Shown here piece by piece: positions 13,526 through 26,400 of a DNA stretch of 64,000 nucleotides. The notes beneath the pieces are model-generated. The model worked only from the letters and a program-made list of their open reading frames with translations. It ran no database searches and had not been told where the DNA came from. Each line of letters opens with the position of its first letter. Position 1 is the first letter of the stretch. The position numbers and the translations under genes are program-made. Origin of the DNA: Rhabdornis inornatus (lineage: Eukaryota; Chordata; Aves; Passeriformes; Rhabdornithidae); NCBI GenBank assembly GCA_013397075.1, contig VWZS01002702.1, forward strand, positions 673,864-737,863. The letters run 5' to 3'.

Positions 13526-16500
13526 AGATCCCCAGCTGGGTGTTTATGGCGAGCAGGCATTGTTTGAAATTCACGTCCCCCCCACCATAAATCCTTACAG
13601 GCTCTGGCATGCCTGCAATACCCAGGAGAGACGGAGAAAGGAGTGCAGAGGCTCAGCCCCACTGACACCTCTCCATGCCGAGGGGCTGAGCGCAGCTCAC
13701 CTACCTTTGCTTGTGGATGACCCTCCGATGTGGCGGGCGAGCAGCGCTGTTGGGGAGCACAACACTTGGCACAACTCTGTCAAACACACGCAGTACACGA
13801 CACACTACACTGGAGCACATGTGCCATGTGCAGGGCCAGAGCCAGCACTGGTGCCTCAGCACACGCTGCACGGGATGTGCTGCGAAACCTCGGCATGGCC
13901 AGGGGTGCTGTAGGCCCTATTTGACATGAAATTTGCAGCTGTGCTTCTCTTTGTCTTCAGATGTGAGAATGTGCTTTATGTTCTACACAATAAATACGTA
14001 TTTCATTGAGCACCTGCAGAGCAAGCCAGTCAGCACAGCTCCTTATCAGCGCACTGATTTTCTGGCACGTGCAAGCAGAAGCCCTTGAAAAAGCCTCTTT
14101 TCAGGCTGGCTGGGAACCTCCAGGTAAACTCAGACATCACCTGTGTGGTGACAGCAGTCAGGGGAACCAGAACCCCAGACCACCCAGCCACATGTACCCC
14201 TGCAACAAGGAGGGGTTTCAGAGCTCTCAGCACAGAGAGCACAAATACTGACTGCCGGGAGATGTGCAGCACCTGGGCACTGTGGCCAAGGTGGCTGCCG
14301 AGCCCTGGGGAGCCCTGTGCTGTCCCTGCACCTGGAGAGGGGACATCTGTGACAAACTGAGCACAGAAGCCTGCACTTGCAACCCTCCAAGTGATTGACA
14401 ATAAAAACACTGCCCTGGTGCCCATTTTCAGATCTAGACAGCAAGAACTGAGGACTCCAGGGAAAATCCATGTTTTTACAGTTTGTGATATTATTGAGCT
14501 TTTCTGATGCCCATTTTAAAACACTGCTATGACCTCTGGAAAGAAGGGAAACTGCATTTCAGCATGACAACGCAGAAGAGAACAAAAAAAGGAAACTTGT
14601 TATTTTTTTAAGCTTGAAACACTAGTTATGTTAAGAGAAAGGAGCAGAATTCTGGCAAGGACAAGAGCACTCAGACTGAACCACAACACAGTAATTAGGG
14701 CCAGTAGGTCATTAGACACACAGCTGTATAAACTAGGTGTATAATTAAGTTTCCACACTGCTTTTTCACAACTGTATTTCAGTTTATTTTGTGGAGGACA
14801 GTCAGTAATTCATTAATTGAAAGATGTAACAACAGCAGCAGCAAAAAGAGAGAAAAATATCTAACTTGCCAATCAGGTGCAACCAAAGACTGCAATTTTG
14901 GGAAGGGCTAATTTTGGAAATGTATACAAGACATCTCTCTTTGTCAGTGGGAAGCAAAAAGTGCCACCTGACAAAAACAATCATGAGACATCATCACTTG
15001 TTGACAAGCTGCTGTATATGTGTTTCTGGATAAGCATCCCACAAAATAGGGTTGCATGGCAATTAAAATTCTTGTAGCAGGTGAAATATAAGAAAATGCA
15101 AAATTATACACTAGCATGAAACAGTGACAGTACCTCGTTTCAAACGTAAGCCTAGTGTACAAGTTACAGGGCATTTAAAAGGAGCAACTGCAAGACTTTA
15201 ATTATAAACTAGTTCCTACCGTACAGTAGTTTAGAAAAATCAGCTGCTTCCAAGCTGGCAAAATCCATATATAGCTCTGCTGCTGTTTGAAACAGACAAC
15301 CTGTAAAGTTATCAACAACAGAAGAGGACCTCATGAAATGCTCAGAGACCCAGCCAAAACCTACTTCTGTCCACTTCATTGATGTGTTAATTTGCTTTTA
15401 AACACTCTACATTCACTTGAGAATCTCAAGAAACAACTTTACCTGAGATTATTCTGACCCATGGGAGGAAAAAGGTGCAGGAAGCAAAAAAAACCACAAT
15501 AAAATACTGGAGCTAAACCCAGATTAATGCAGATGGATTAAACACAGCCAAATGACAAAATTTGTGACTGTTTAGCCATTTTTGTCAGGCAACAAACCAC
15601 CTGGCACCAGCCACCAGACACTGATATATCACAGAATAGTTGCTTGATGTAGGGAGCCTCTGGTACTCGTAGGACACAGTAAGTTGTAAATCCACATGTA
15701 GTTCCTTGCTCTTGTCACTAACCCTGTAAGACAGCATCATGCTACACCTACACTGTAACAGCAGCACGCAAAAACATGTATAAAAAAGGCTGTACATGAT
15801 GCCCATGGCAATTACTTAGTCCTCTCTAGTTTAGGGGATACGGATACCAGTGAGTTTTAAAGTAATTTTAAAAGTTTAACACAGCCAGTGTATACACTAG
15901 GTGTTTTTATTAGTTCTTAGAGTATTTTTCAAGATGCTGCTGTTTAAGGAAACAGTTTAAGGCACTGTTTCCAGGACTGCTGCAGGACTGCTCGTTTGTG
16001 AGGGCAAGCTGGGAAACAAGGAGAGACGTAAGCCAGTAAGGAAATGTGGTGTTCTTTTGGTACAAGCTGCCCCCATTTAGACCCTTTTCAGGTCCTCTTA
16101 GACACTGGGAACCTGCAACCTGCAATCACAGACATCAGTCACAAGCAAAACATATAAAAGGCACCTAATTCTGTCAGAAGGGGAACATCTCTACTACACT
16201 GACATCAAAAGGAATGCCATGCACCTATGCTACCAGAGATGTCTAGATTTCATCAGTGTTTTGTCCTCAAAGAAACAAGTTTGAAATACATGAAAAAGCA
16301 AGGGGGGGGAATGGCTGTTTGTTACTTCCTTACACGTCAAAGCAGCTGTGTTCAAACTGTATTATAACTTCAGCACGCTGTAATGAATTTCTAAGGGATT
16401 CCAGTGAAAGAGATGGTTTATCCTGCTCTTTGGAGTGATCTCTTGTAATCCTGCAACACTCCTGAGCTACAATACCTTCCTAACTTCAGTATCCCAAAGG

Positions 16501-18939
16501 AAGTCATTAGTTACGTTGTATTATCAGCCTGGTGATATTATCACTAAAAATATTACCTGTATTGATCTGGAGCCATGTAGACATGACTGAAAGCCCTGCT
16601 TCAGATTAAGACATGAAAATCTAGCTTGCCAAGAGGTCAGGCATTGCATTACACCCTCAGGTGTGTCAGGCAGGTATCACAGGGAAAAGGAGTGCAGGGT
16701 AACTAAGGACACAGGCAAATAGCTCTTTTTGTAGGGTAAAATCTTTAAATATAACACACTTTCTAATGCAGTCTTAGGTTTTCACCCAGGTGGTACAAGT
16801 CTTTTTAGATGAACTGAACAAAGATCCACATTTTGCATGCTTTCCTCAAAAACCCTCATGATTATCAGACCCCATATCAAACTGGTATATCTAAAAGGGT
16901 TGTTTTTTTCCTCAAGGTAAGGTATAGGAATATCAAGCAATATTCCAGATTGTCTTCATGGAAACATTCTCATTCCAAAATATATGAGTGCAATCTTCCT
17001 ATTTACTTTAAATCACTTCAGGACACTAGATTAAACTAAATAGAAAACAGACACTCTTGCTCTGGAACAAGGCTTATCCTCACATGGAGACAATTAACAC
17101 TTATTTCATGTATATGCAGATAGTTATATGGTGCCCTTTTGGGACAAAATCTCTTTGTAAATCATCCGCACATGTGAAGACAGTAAAAGAAGGCAAAACT
17201 ATGCTACCTGAAATCAAGAATAGCAATGGGAATACTGACAAATTATTTTGATATATCCCTAAAAATATAATTTATTTTTCTTAGTCTCACCAAGAGGATA
17301 CTACACTGAGGATAAAAAAATCCTGAGGTGTGAAAACACTGACTGAATTTACATGAATAGAATCTCTAGGTTGCTATGTTTTAATGCAGATTTGCCTCTG
17401 GAAAAAAAAAAATTGCTCCTTTTCATAGCACTGTTGTCACCTGTCATAACCTTACATTCCTGCTCTGGAGTCTCCATCAGCAGTGCTCGCTCTCCTCTGC
17501 CAGTGGTGCCATTACAGCTGTTTGGGGACCACACAGGGAACCAGACCCAAGCAGACATTTGGGCTAAAAAGAGCCTCCTTTGGTGAGGCTCACTCCCAGC
17601 ACCACAAGCAGCTGTCCCAGCACACAGAGTAGACCAGGCAGTGATGGAGCAGCAGCCGCCCAGGGCACTTCTTCCTTGAAAAGGACCAATGTCCACATGG
17701 GCTGTGCACTTCACCTTCCAGTTTGGAAAACAAGGGGTTTTCTGAATAGAAAGTTACATTTTCCTGCTTACTCCCCTGCAGCAGAGTGCCATGTTCAGAA
17801 GTCTCAGGCCAGTGCTGTGGCTGTCAGCTGGCTGGGAAATTACCCTGCAAGAAGTGGCCTTTCGATTTTACGCACTTTCAAGTTTGCAGCCTGTGTAGGG
17901 CTTAAATGAGAGTGCAGGGCAAGGAGCCCTGGGGGCACGCTTAGGACTGCAATCCCTATCCAACTGCAAGCATGGGAAAAGCCCCAATATCTCTCTGTCC
18001 TTCCTCCCAGCAAGCAGATGGGAACAAGAGCAGGGAGTCCTCCCCTCTGCAAGCCAGAGTGAGACAAGGGAGGGTGCTCTTGGGGTGGGAGTCAGACAGA
18101 GCCAAAGCCTCCACCTGACCCTCCTTCCCTTGCTGAATTCCATCCCCTGTATTTTTTCCTGGCTGAGCATCATTTTATTTATGCCCAAAAAGGAGAGCAG
18201 AAAACATTGACTAATTACAAAACAAATTAAGTGGCCAGGAGGAATATGCACTCAGGGGAGAAATGATGGGATACTGCTGCACCAGAGGAGAAACTAACCC
18301 TTCTGCCTTCTGCCAGCCTTGACCTACCCGTCTGCCATAACAGCAATTGCCTAAAAATAATTTAGATGAGTGTGGAGGAAGACGTGATGGCAGAGCATTC
18401 AACTCTGGGAAGGTGAAAGATAAGAATCCCTGATTTAAATATGAACATATTCTGCACTCCCCCTCCTAAGATTTTATTTAATCTTTGGTAAAATCTGCAA
18501 AGCTTTTTCCTACCCCTGTAAATCGGCTTAGCGTGCTCGGCTGAGTACCTGCTGCTACCGCCGGCCATGCAGAGGCAGCCCTGGAAAAGCAAGGTATGTT
18601 GCAATTGTTCACACCGGTGCTCTGAGCTTGTTCTTACTTTACAGAAAGTAAAATCAAGATCAGCGTAGGCTGATTCCATCCTCACTTCCATAAAATTCAA
18701 AAGGCAATGTAATAATAACCTAGGGAGAATGCTGTATTTTTAGGGTGGGATTACAGAACTCACACTATGAATTTTAATCTCAGGAATCATCATGTTCTTT
18801 TAGGGGTTCAGAGGCCTTTTTCCCTGGGAGTTTTGCACACTTTAGCCATTTAACTTTTTTAATCTTCCTACATTTGGAGAGAGAGGGAAAAATACCTGCC
18901 TGAAACTTTTAGCATTAAAAAACCCCACAACATTTTTGT

Positions 18940-19130
18940 CTAACGTAATTACTGACAGATTCCAATTGGAAAGCTGTTGCTTTTATTTTAATTTTATTAA
19001 AGGAGTGAACAAAGGCTACCCAAGGCACCACAATAAAATTACATTAACTGTAAAATTACATTATTAATTCTTTAATCTCACTTGAGGCCTCAAGCTGTTG
19101 CTATGTCCAATTACCCAGCTAACCACCTGT
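18940..19130. promoter_or_regulatory. Candidate conserved flank of the 201-nt exon
   Basis: This intron segment just downstream of the exon donor contains an exact 12-bp palindrome TTCCAATTGGAA (18960-18971), a SOX-like AACAAAGG (19008), several TTAAT/ATTA cores and an E-box-type CACCTGTC near 19126. A similar TAATTACAGC-type segment flanks the acceptor side (19445-19560). These may be splicing or transcriptional enhancers. Confidence 0.3.
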
Positions 19131-19158
19131 CAGAACTGTAAAGCTAGTTTAACATTAC

Positions 19159-19359
19159 CTCCAGGACAGTTGTGTGCCCTGTGTTCAGTCAGGTCTGCCA
19201 GTGAATCGAAGTCCTGCTGACAGTTATCGCAGGTGTAAATTGACTCATCCTCCATGTCTTCATCTTCCTCATTTCTCTCTTCCTGGCTCGTCACACTGTT
19301 CCTCTCTTCCAGGGCCCGGCTGTCCTTCGCTTCGCTCTCCAGCTCTCCTCCCAGGCCAC
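19159..19359 (-). CDS. ZNF423: ZNF423 internal coding exon with first zinc finger (67 codons, partial CDS)
   Basis: On the minus strand the exon begins after TTGGCAG (AG at 19361-19360) and ends at GGAG before a GTAATG donor (GT at 19158-19157). It is 201 nt, phase 1 at both ends. Read with the G donated by the 60-nt exon it encodes GGLGGELESEAKDSRALEER, then NSVTSQEERNEEDEDMEDES, then IYTCDNCQQDFDSLADLTEH, then RAHNCPG. Residues 29-40 are strongly acidic. A zinc finger follows with C44, C47, H60 and H63 or C65 (about 19166-19231). By recollection the human exon is also 67 codons with roughly 55 identical residues, including RALE-RNSVTSQEERNE, which ZNF521 lacks; so this is ZNF423, not ZNF521. 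The Met at 19255-19253 matches the position where I recall a shorter human isoform starting. The next exon, carrying the remaining fingers, is not in the window, so the intron to the left exceeds 19 kb. Confidence 0.96.
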
Positions 19360-22300
19360 CTGCCAACAGCAAGAACATCCTCTAAGTTTGAGAGGTCCGA
19401 AAAATAAGAGCTTTAAGAAGGATGTTGCGCTTATTAAGATACATTTAATTACAGCCGCTCTCACATTATTCCCGACACCTTTCATTATATTAATGTGGTT
19501 TTTATATCATGTGGTGCAACAATTCTCAACTGTATTCTCTGCTGCTTAGTGCGAATCCTGCAAACACTCTCTCCTAATCTTCTCTGGTGGGTGTATAGCA
19601 GGAGCCTCTAACTCTGTCATATAAAGTTGTTAGTGTTTTATCACTTAACCAGATTCTCAAAGCTTTAAAAATTGGCAAGATTAATTACAGCCCTCAAAGA
19701 AAAGGCATGTGCTGAATTTTAATTCTCAGTGCTCTCCTCTTCCCACCGCCCCCAAGCCCCAATATTAGTAACAACAAGTGAAAAAAATGTTCTAGCTGAA
19801 TATCCCAAAGCACACACATACCCCAGGACATGAGAGGTCTTGCTGAACTAATGAGAGGCACTTGGGTGGGCAGATGAGCCTGACATTGTGCTGACCTAGC
19901 TGAGAGTAGACTCAGTACATCTGACCTTCAGGTCTCTCCAATAGTTTTTATCTTGGTCTATGACTGAAGTGTAGGCTAGCACATACATCTTTGCCAACCC
20001 CCCCAAGTTTTTATCTGCATTTGTGCACAGGGAGACTGAGCTCTCTGACAGCCCCAGAAACTCCCCAGTGTGGGGGCCGAGCAACCCAGGGCCATGCAGG
20101 TGGCAGCTCCACACAGGGGGCAGCTGGCTCTCCACATGGGGTGGGTGGTAGGACAGCTGCTCACTCCTCCCAGGACACCCTCAGTGGCCTTTGTGAGAGA
20201 TAAGCTTGTAGCCACATCCTCCTGCCTCCAGGACACTCCCTTGGCCACAATGGACACCCAGATGTGCCTGAAGCCAGTCCATGCAGCACTGCAGATAACC
20301 CTTGCTTGGGCTCTCTGGAGAGGTCATAGAGCTGAAAATCCCCAAGTCCCTGCTGCCCTCTCAGCAGGGAACACATCCATTAGACACACTAGCCATGGTG
20401 GCCAGGCTTTGGTGACCAGCTGAAACAGAGCTGCCTCCACCTCTTCTGCACACAAGTTCCCCAACAGAGGTGATACAGCCCTAGGTGCTACACCTGCACT
20501 ATTTCACCTGCCTCCACAAGCACTCGTGCTCTTAATACATCCTGTCAGTATGATGGGAACACTTGGGAAGTCATTCAGAAAGTGAAAACAGAACCACACT
20601 CTGCCAGTAGAAGAGATCCTTGCACACTGGCTGACCCCAAAAGCCCAGGAGCTGCTCTCAGCCAGGTAGGAGGGAGATGCCACCTTGTTGGTTTGGGATG
20701 CATTTGGGTTTTAAGTCATTAAGGAAAGACCAGCAAACAGAGAGGTGAATTGTTTCTAAAATCAGATCAGCGCCAAAAAGATTCAGGACAACCAATGCTG
20801 AGAACATGAAGCAAAGCTGAAAATAAAATTTATTAAAGACAAAAACTGGTTACCACAAGCACTGCAATTCAGAGACACACATTACTAGAGCTCTGCTACC
20901 ACTATCCAGCCAGAGCACACTTCATACCATCTTCTGCTCTGTGCATGGAAACATAAATCAGCTGGTGTAAAACACTCTGCTGCTTTCCATGGAGCACTCA
21001 TAACATGATGTACCCTTCCAATTGCAATGGAAATATTAAAAATCAGTGCCTGTGCTGGTGTGTCACAGCCTCCCTCTTAGCAGTTAACTGATCTGCACGT
21101 TTTCAGATTCTTTTACTGCTAAATTATACATACCTTTCTACTACAAAAATTCCATTAAGGGCAAGATATAATATTAATCTTAACAAATCAGATATGCCAC
21201 TTACACAGCAGTAATGAATTTAAGGATTTAGCTATAAAAAGTATCACTCACTAAGCACTCTATTTTGTAAATCATCATCTATACTATGTTTATTTAATAA
21301 AATGCCACTAGCTGAACCTCATGCTTTATAGACTCCTCCTTAAATAAAAATATCTCGTAATGAAAAAACCCCTACAATTCTGGTTCTCTTATATTACTAT
21401 TTCACCAAATAATAAGTCACTTTTAGAGCTATGTTAGCCCTGCTTTATTTCACACATCATTTAATGTATATATTCAAATTATCACTTACATTTTGTCATA
21501 TTTACTTGGCACACCTTTATACAGTGTCTCATTCCAGACTGCAATCACAAACATTTTAGCTCATTCAGTCTTTTTAAAGCCTGTGTCCTGCAGACTTGAT
21601 AGCTAATAAATCAGAATGTCAACTCTCCAGTTTTATGACAGAAACCTATAAAAAGAGTCCAAGTGTATAAATGTAACCTAAAGAATTGGCACCTGCATCC
21701 ATGCTGCCTGCTGACAAAGGCCTCAGGGAAGCACTTCTGAACCTACTTCACCACAACCTAAAGAAGAAAGCTTCTAGGCAACTTTGGGGAGATTTAAGGG
21801 ACCTTCACTAATATTTTTAGCAGAAATGCTGTCTTTTGAGAGTTAACCTAAAGACCAGCTGATCTGGTGAGTACACTGTCACAAATTCATCCTTGGTTTT
21901 ACTCCAATACTTCGTGACTACACCAGGGATAAAGCTGCTCGACTGAGTCCAACAATAACAAATAATTTAGCACACTGCTTTAGGAAAAATAAATTGTACA
22001 ATGTGAGATAAGAAAATAGATTCCCCACTGCAAAGCAAAATTCCAGAAACATTTTTTAATTCCCTCTTGAATGGGAAATCTGATCCTCTAGGCAACTTCT
22101 CAAAAGTGTCGTTGCTTGACAGAGTTGTATGTCAAATAACACAAGAGTGAAGCTTGCAGAAATTATTTAGCAAATGCAACACTGCTTTACGATGGGATTT
22201 TTTTCTGGTTTTGGTGAGTTGAAGGAATTGTACATGTCTGCCACACCTCGGTGTTACTGTCCTTCAAACAAAATGGTCTTCAGATTCCTCTGCTGAGAGC

Positions 22301-23368
22301 TGCACACTTCGTGCTTGCCTTGCAAATACCAAACAGTGCTGAGAAAAATCTGTGGTGTTTCTTGGGTTTTTGACCTTCATCTCTACTCGTTTGACCACAA
22401 GCTGCCAGCAGGGCGTGTGGGGTGCGGGCAGCCCTGGGGAGACACTCACTGCTTGCCCAGGGGAGCAGAACAGCCAGGGCAGTGATGGGAATGGGTGGTC
22501 CAGCCAGCAAGGAAAAGCTTCAAACACAGCCCAGCTGCTCCCACAATGAGCTCAGTTTCCCTGATGAGGACAGCAGGCCACGAGCATTCCTCGGGAGCTC
22601 ATTTCTGCAGAGCTCTGCTGTAGCAGCTCACAAATTTAACCTGCAATTTCCCTGCTGGCAAGAACTGCAGGAGCACCTCGCCTGTGGGTGCAAGCACACT
22701 GCCAGAGGGGTTTGGGTCAGGAGGACAAGGTGCTGCTGGCACCACCAGCAGGGCTGCCTTTGGAGGGGACCTGGCTCTGAGGGGACACATCTGTGCACCA
22801 CCAAGCAAAGGGGCTTCTTGGTTCCCAGAGCCAACAGGACCTTTTGCAGTCTCCAAAGATCCTTGTGGCATCAAGCACAGATAGATACATTTACTGCCAC
22901 AGCTAATTTTTAAGATTCTGTTTTTAAGCCCTGGATTTTAGTGAGCTTAATTCACTAGTAAGTAGTTTCTATCTAGATTGCTTTAAAAATTTGCAATAAT
23001 CACAGTTACCAACCTGGAGGAATTTGTGCAGCAAACACCACTGCAAGGACAGCACAGCATCGTAGGCACACAGCTCACACTGGTGTGGTGTGCTCAGCAC
23101 AAGGCTGTGGGCAAATGCCAGCAGAAGGGAACTGCTGGAAGCACCAGGATAAATTATTATCAGGATAAATGATCACTGACCAGTTCCAAAGAGGGGGTAA
23201 CACTTCGGTGTTATGAGTAATTTTTAACTGACCCTGCCATATCTAATGATGGTTCTAACAATCTTCTTTTATGTGTAAGAGAAGATACAGTTTGAGAGGT
23301 CAGTCTTGAAAGTATACCTCACTATCCAAAATGTCAGAAAACAGGGTGGGGGGCTTCTTTGCTTTTAT

Positions 23369-23408
23369 TTTCTTTTTTTTTGCCCCCGCCCCCCCTTTTT
23401 TCTCCCCT
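23369..23408. repeat. T/C homopolymer-rich tract
   Basis: Runs of T8, C5 and C7 and a T6 followed by CTCCCC form a pyrimidine-only block with single G interruptions. No function is inferred. Confidence 0.8.
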
Positions 23409-26400
23409 GTTGCACAGTGGACAGGTCTGCAGGGCTTTACACAAGAAGAATATTTTACCCTATGACCTAAACAATCTGGCCAACAGTCAGGAATATGTTA
23501 TTCTAATTGCCACTAAAGTTAATGCTGTTAATGGCTCTTGGTTTTTTCTATACAAGCCAGCTTATGCTCTAGAAAGTTACTATTTCAAAGGAGACATAGT
23601 AAGAACTGGGAGTGTTCCTGCCTGACCTGGTGGTCCAAGGAATGTGGCAAACTTGGCAAAGCTGAAAAAGTGAATTCCCAAAGGCCCAGTTCGAAAGTTG
23701 CAGTCAGTAGAAATGCCTTCTGAGCTGTGTTCAAAACAGCTCTGTTACAGGAACAACGCACTCCTAAGGCCAAATATTTGAAAACAGATTACATGTCCCA
23801 TGTTCAGCTCAGGCCTCGCTCAAGTCAAGAGCAGGTTTCCCTTGCTTCAGTCAGCCTGGGACAGACAGCCCTGCCACCAGGCTCAGCCTGTGCTTGGAGC
23901 TTAGCATGGCACAGCCTCAGCCCAGCACCACAGTGACAGCCCAGCCACCAGTCACAGCAAAGTGCTTTGGCGACTTGGGTTAGGGGGGCAGGACTGAGGG
24001 CACAACAAGGTCAGAGCTATACTGATGGAAAGATGCTGAAGCCTACCTACAATTTCCACTGAAACACTTGGAAATGGGTAACACCTTGCAACACATGGGC
24101 CAGAAGAATTGAAAAGAAACCAACCTCAGCATATTTTTTCATCTGTGGAATCAATTATGAACAGTTTAAATTTTTTATTCTGTCAACACAATACAGGGTA
24201 GGCAAGCTTTTCTATCTTTGTGCCAGTAAATTTTCTGGGGCTTTTCTTTAATTTTCTTTTTCAGGATGTGGATTTTTTGAAGCTGGGATTTATTTTAAAT
24301 CTAGGGCTGCTCTTAGGAACATGCTATTTGGTGCAGGGTCATGCCTGGCTTTAAGAAGGTCCAATTATGGGGCTTCCATGAAGAGTTGCTTCTTTTCAGT
24401 AGGCATGCACTGATGCAGTGCTAGGCAGCATTTTTTATCCCAGCAACTTTGCCACACAGAGGTAAGGCTGCAAAGTCCCACTCTGCAAAGCACCACATAA
24501 ACATTTACACACACACAGACATGCACTGCCCAGGTCTGGCAGCTGGAAGGAAAAACGTAAATTGAAGAGTGGGAAAGAGGCATCTCTTCGCTCCTCACCT
24601 TGGTCCAAACAAAAACAAAGGTCTCACAAAGGACTACAGTTATTTCTAGAAGTTTTCCTGAGATGCAGGACAAGTGATAAAAGTACATGGCACTGAAGAA
24701 AAAAAAGCTAATTGCTGGAGGAGTGAAGGGTGCTGGCAAACAACTGACACCTCCTGGGTGTCAGAGTCTTGGCAGAGCCCCCCAGTGCCCACCCAGGGGT
24801 GCAGCCTTCCTGCCCCGAGGCCACAGGGCTACCCCAGCAAGACAAAAGGAAAGGAAATTTCATCCATAATTAGGAAGTGAGAACAAAAGAGACAAATGAC
24901 TTAAAGGAAAAGCCTAATCTAAACGTTCGTTAGTGAATGTTTTGCTCAGTGTCAAATGCCAAATCAGTGTGGGGGAGGTTTCTACTTTTATGTGGTTTGT
25001 TACATTTTAGTGTTGTCTTTAGCTCTGCAACATACAGAGTCCAGAGTTCTCTGTACTTGTGATCAAAGAATGAACAAATGCCAAAAAGTCACTAGTGTTT
25101 CAGTAATTAAATCACAAACAAACTTAAACTGAAATCTTCATTGTAGGATGAAGTCTTGCCTTTGCTGGGTAGTCCCACTCTGTGACTCCTCAGCATTTCA
25201 AAAAATGTCTTTTTTAAACACTTCCATTTTGAACACAGATACGTGTGTGTGCTACCTCTCAACGGGCCAGGGCCCTCCCGTGAGCTTCTGTAACCTCTGC
25301 AACCATATCCACACAAAGCTGCCAAAAATCTGCTCCGGCCGAGCAAACCAGGTCAGAAAGCATGGATTGCATCCCAGCCCTAGGAACAGGACCAGCTATC
25401 AAAGGCAGCTCATTTCACACATCACATCATCACTATGTGCATCAAAGGCAAGCAGGTTTGGTCCTCCATCATGCAGTGCAGCCTACCACTTTCATATGGT
25501 GTCAAACCACATGTGGTAAAGAAAAAAGGTGCCGAGCTGAAAAACAAAGAGCCAGAAAAGAATAATGCATGGAACACCATGGTATATTCATGCAATGGTA
25601 AATCACATGGGATGACTACACGACAGGGCAAGTGAGCAAAATGCAGGCCCACAATCCTGCTGACAGTCACCATGCAATGCTTCTCTCAGGCTGAAGAGAT
25701 CCACACATCAGATCTTCCCTCAACAAGGGGAAAAAACAATCATAATACCAAAAAAATTATTTGATCCAGCATGTAGTTAATGGTGTTGGCCTCCTAAGAC
25801 TTACAACTTAATAAAATTGATCTCACTGCAGTACTGTAATGAAGAACAGTAGGATAAGGCTACCCTCGGACCATGAAAATTGCATATTGTTACCTCCTCG
25901 TGCCCTCCTAGGGCTGTGGCCGCTGCAGCCTCTGTGAGCTGTCATTTGTCTGGCTCTGACAGCAACCAACAAGCAGCAACGGTGGCTGCAAGAGCTTCTT
26001 TTGGAAAGGCAAGGGAAGAGGGAGAGTGTTCAGTGCTGGGTGTATCTGCATAATAACCCATGGGATAAAGCACAGATTACACCAGTAATACGATTTTATG
26101 TGAAGGTGTTAACAATAAAATACACAAAATTCCAAGATTTTAGGAAGAGCACATGATAACATTTCACAACAGAGCCTTATTACACTCCAGGATGTATTAA
26201 ATCATAATAACTTGTAATTAAATGGAAAATTCTCAGCCTTCTTCAACTTGGCAAAAAAACCTAATTTAGTAGGGTACAACAGCTCCTTCTATACGTGCTG
26301 GTACACATACTCTTAGAGAAAGGGGTTCCAAGCACCCCAGGAATAACTGGTGCCAGCACTAACACTGCACCTGCTTCTGCTGGCCCTGCACTCACAGAAC

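Larger units (their letters stand above)
1..19158 (-). other. ZNF423: ZNF423 intron downstream of the 201-nt exon (5' portion, continues past the left edge)
   Basis: It starts at the GTAATG donor at 19158 on the minus strand and runs off the window without reaching the expected large multi-finger exon; no long run of C-x2-C-x12-H-x3-5-H fingers is open anywhere here. Contents seen are a 36-bp minisatellite at 4.9 kb, a TTCCAA array at 6.1 kb, an A-tract with polyadenylation signal at 12.5 kb, and a CpG island at 13.3 kb. The remainder, including 8.6-9.1 kb and 10.6-11.1 kb where GC content rises, shows nothing I can name. Confidence 0.8.

Noticed and set aside
13167..13913. Open frames of 146-209 codons in the 13.3-kb CpG-rich region
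   Set aside because: High GC lowers stop-codon frequency; frames are open on both strands at once and show no domain or homology I recognise.
15625..15660. TCACAGAATAG-type sequence resembling a CR1 tail, and a similar ATCACAGATTCACAG near 62071
   Set aside because: The match is too short, without the adjoining CR1 3' body.
1..19158. The large multi-zinc-finger ZNF423 exon expected downstream
   Set aside because: I looked for a long minus-strand frame with repeated C2H2 fingers and found none; it must lie beyond the left edge.
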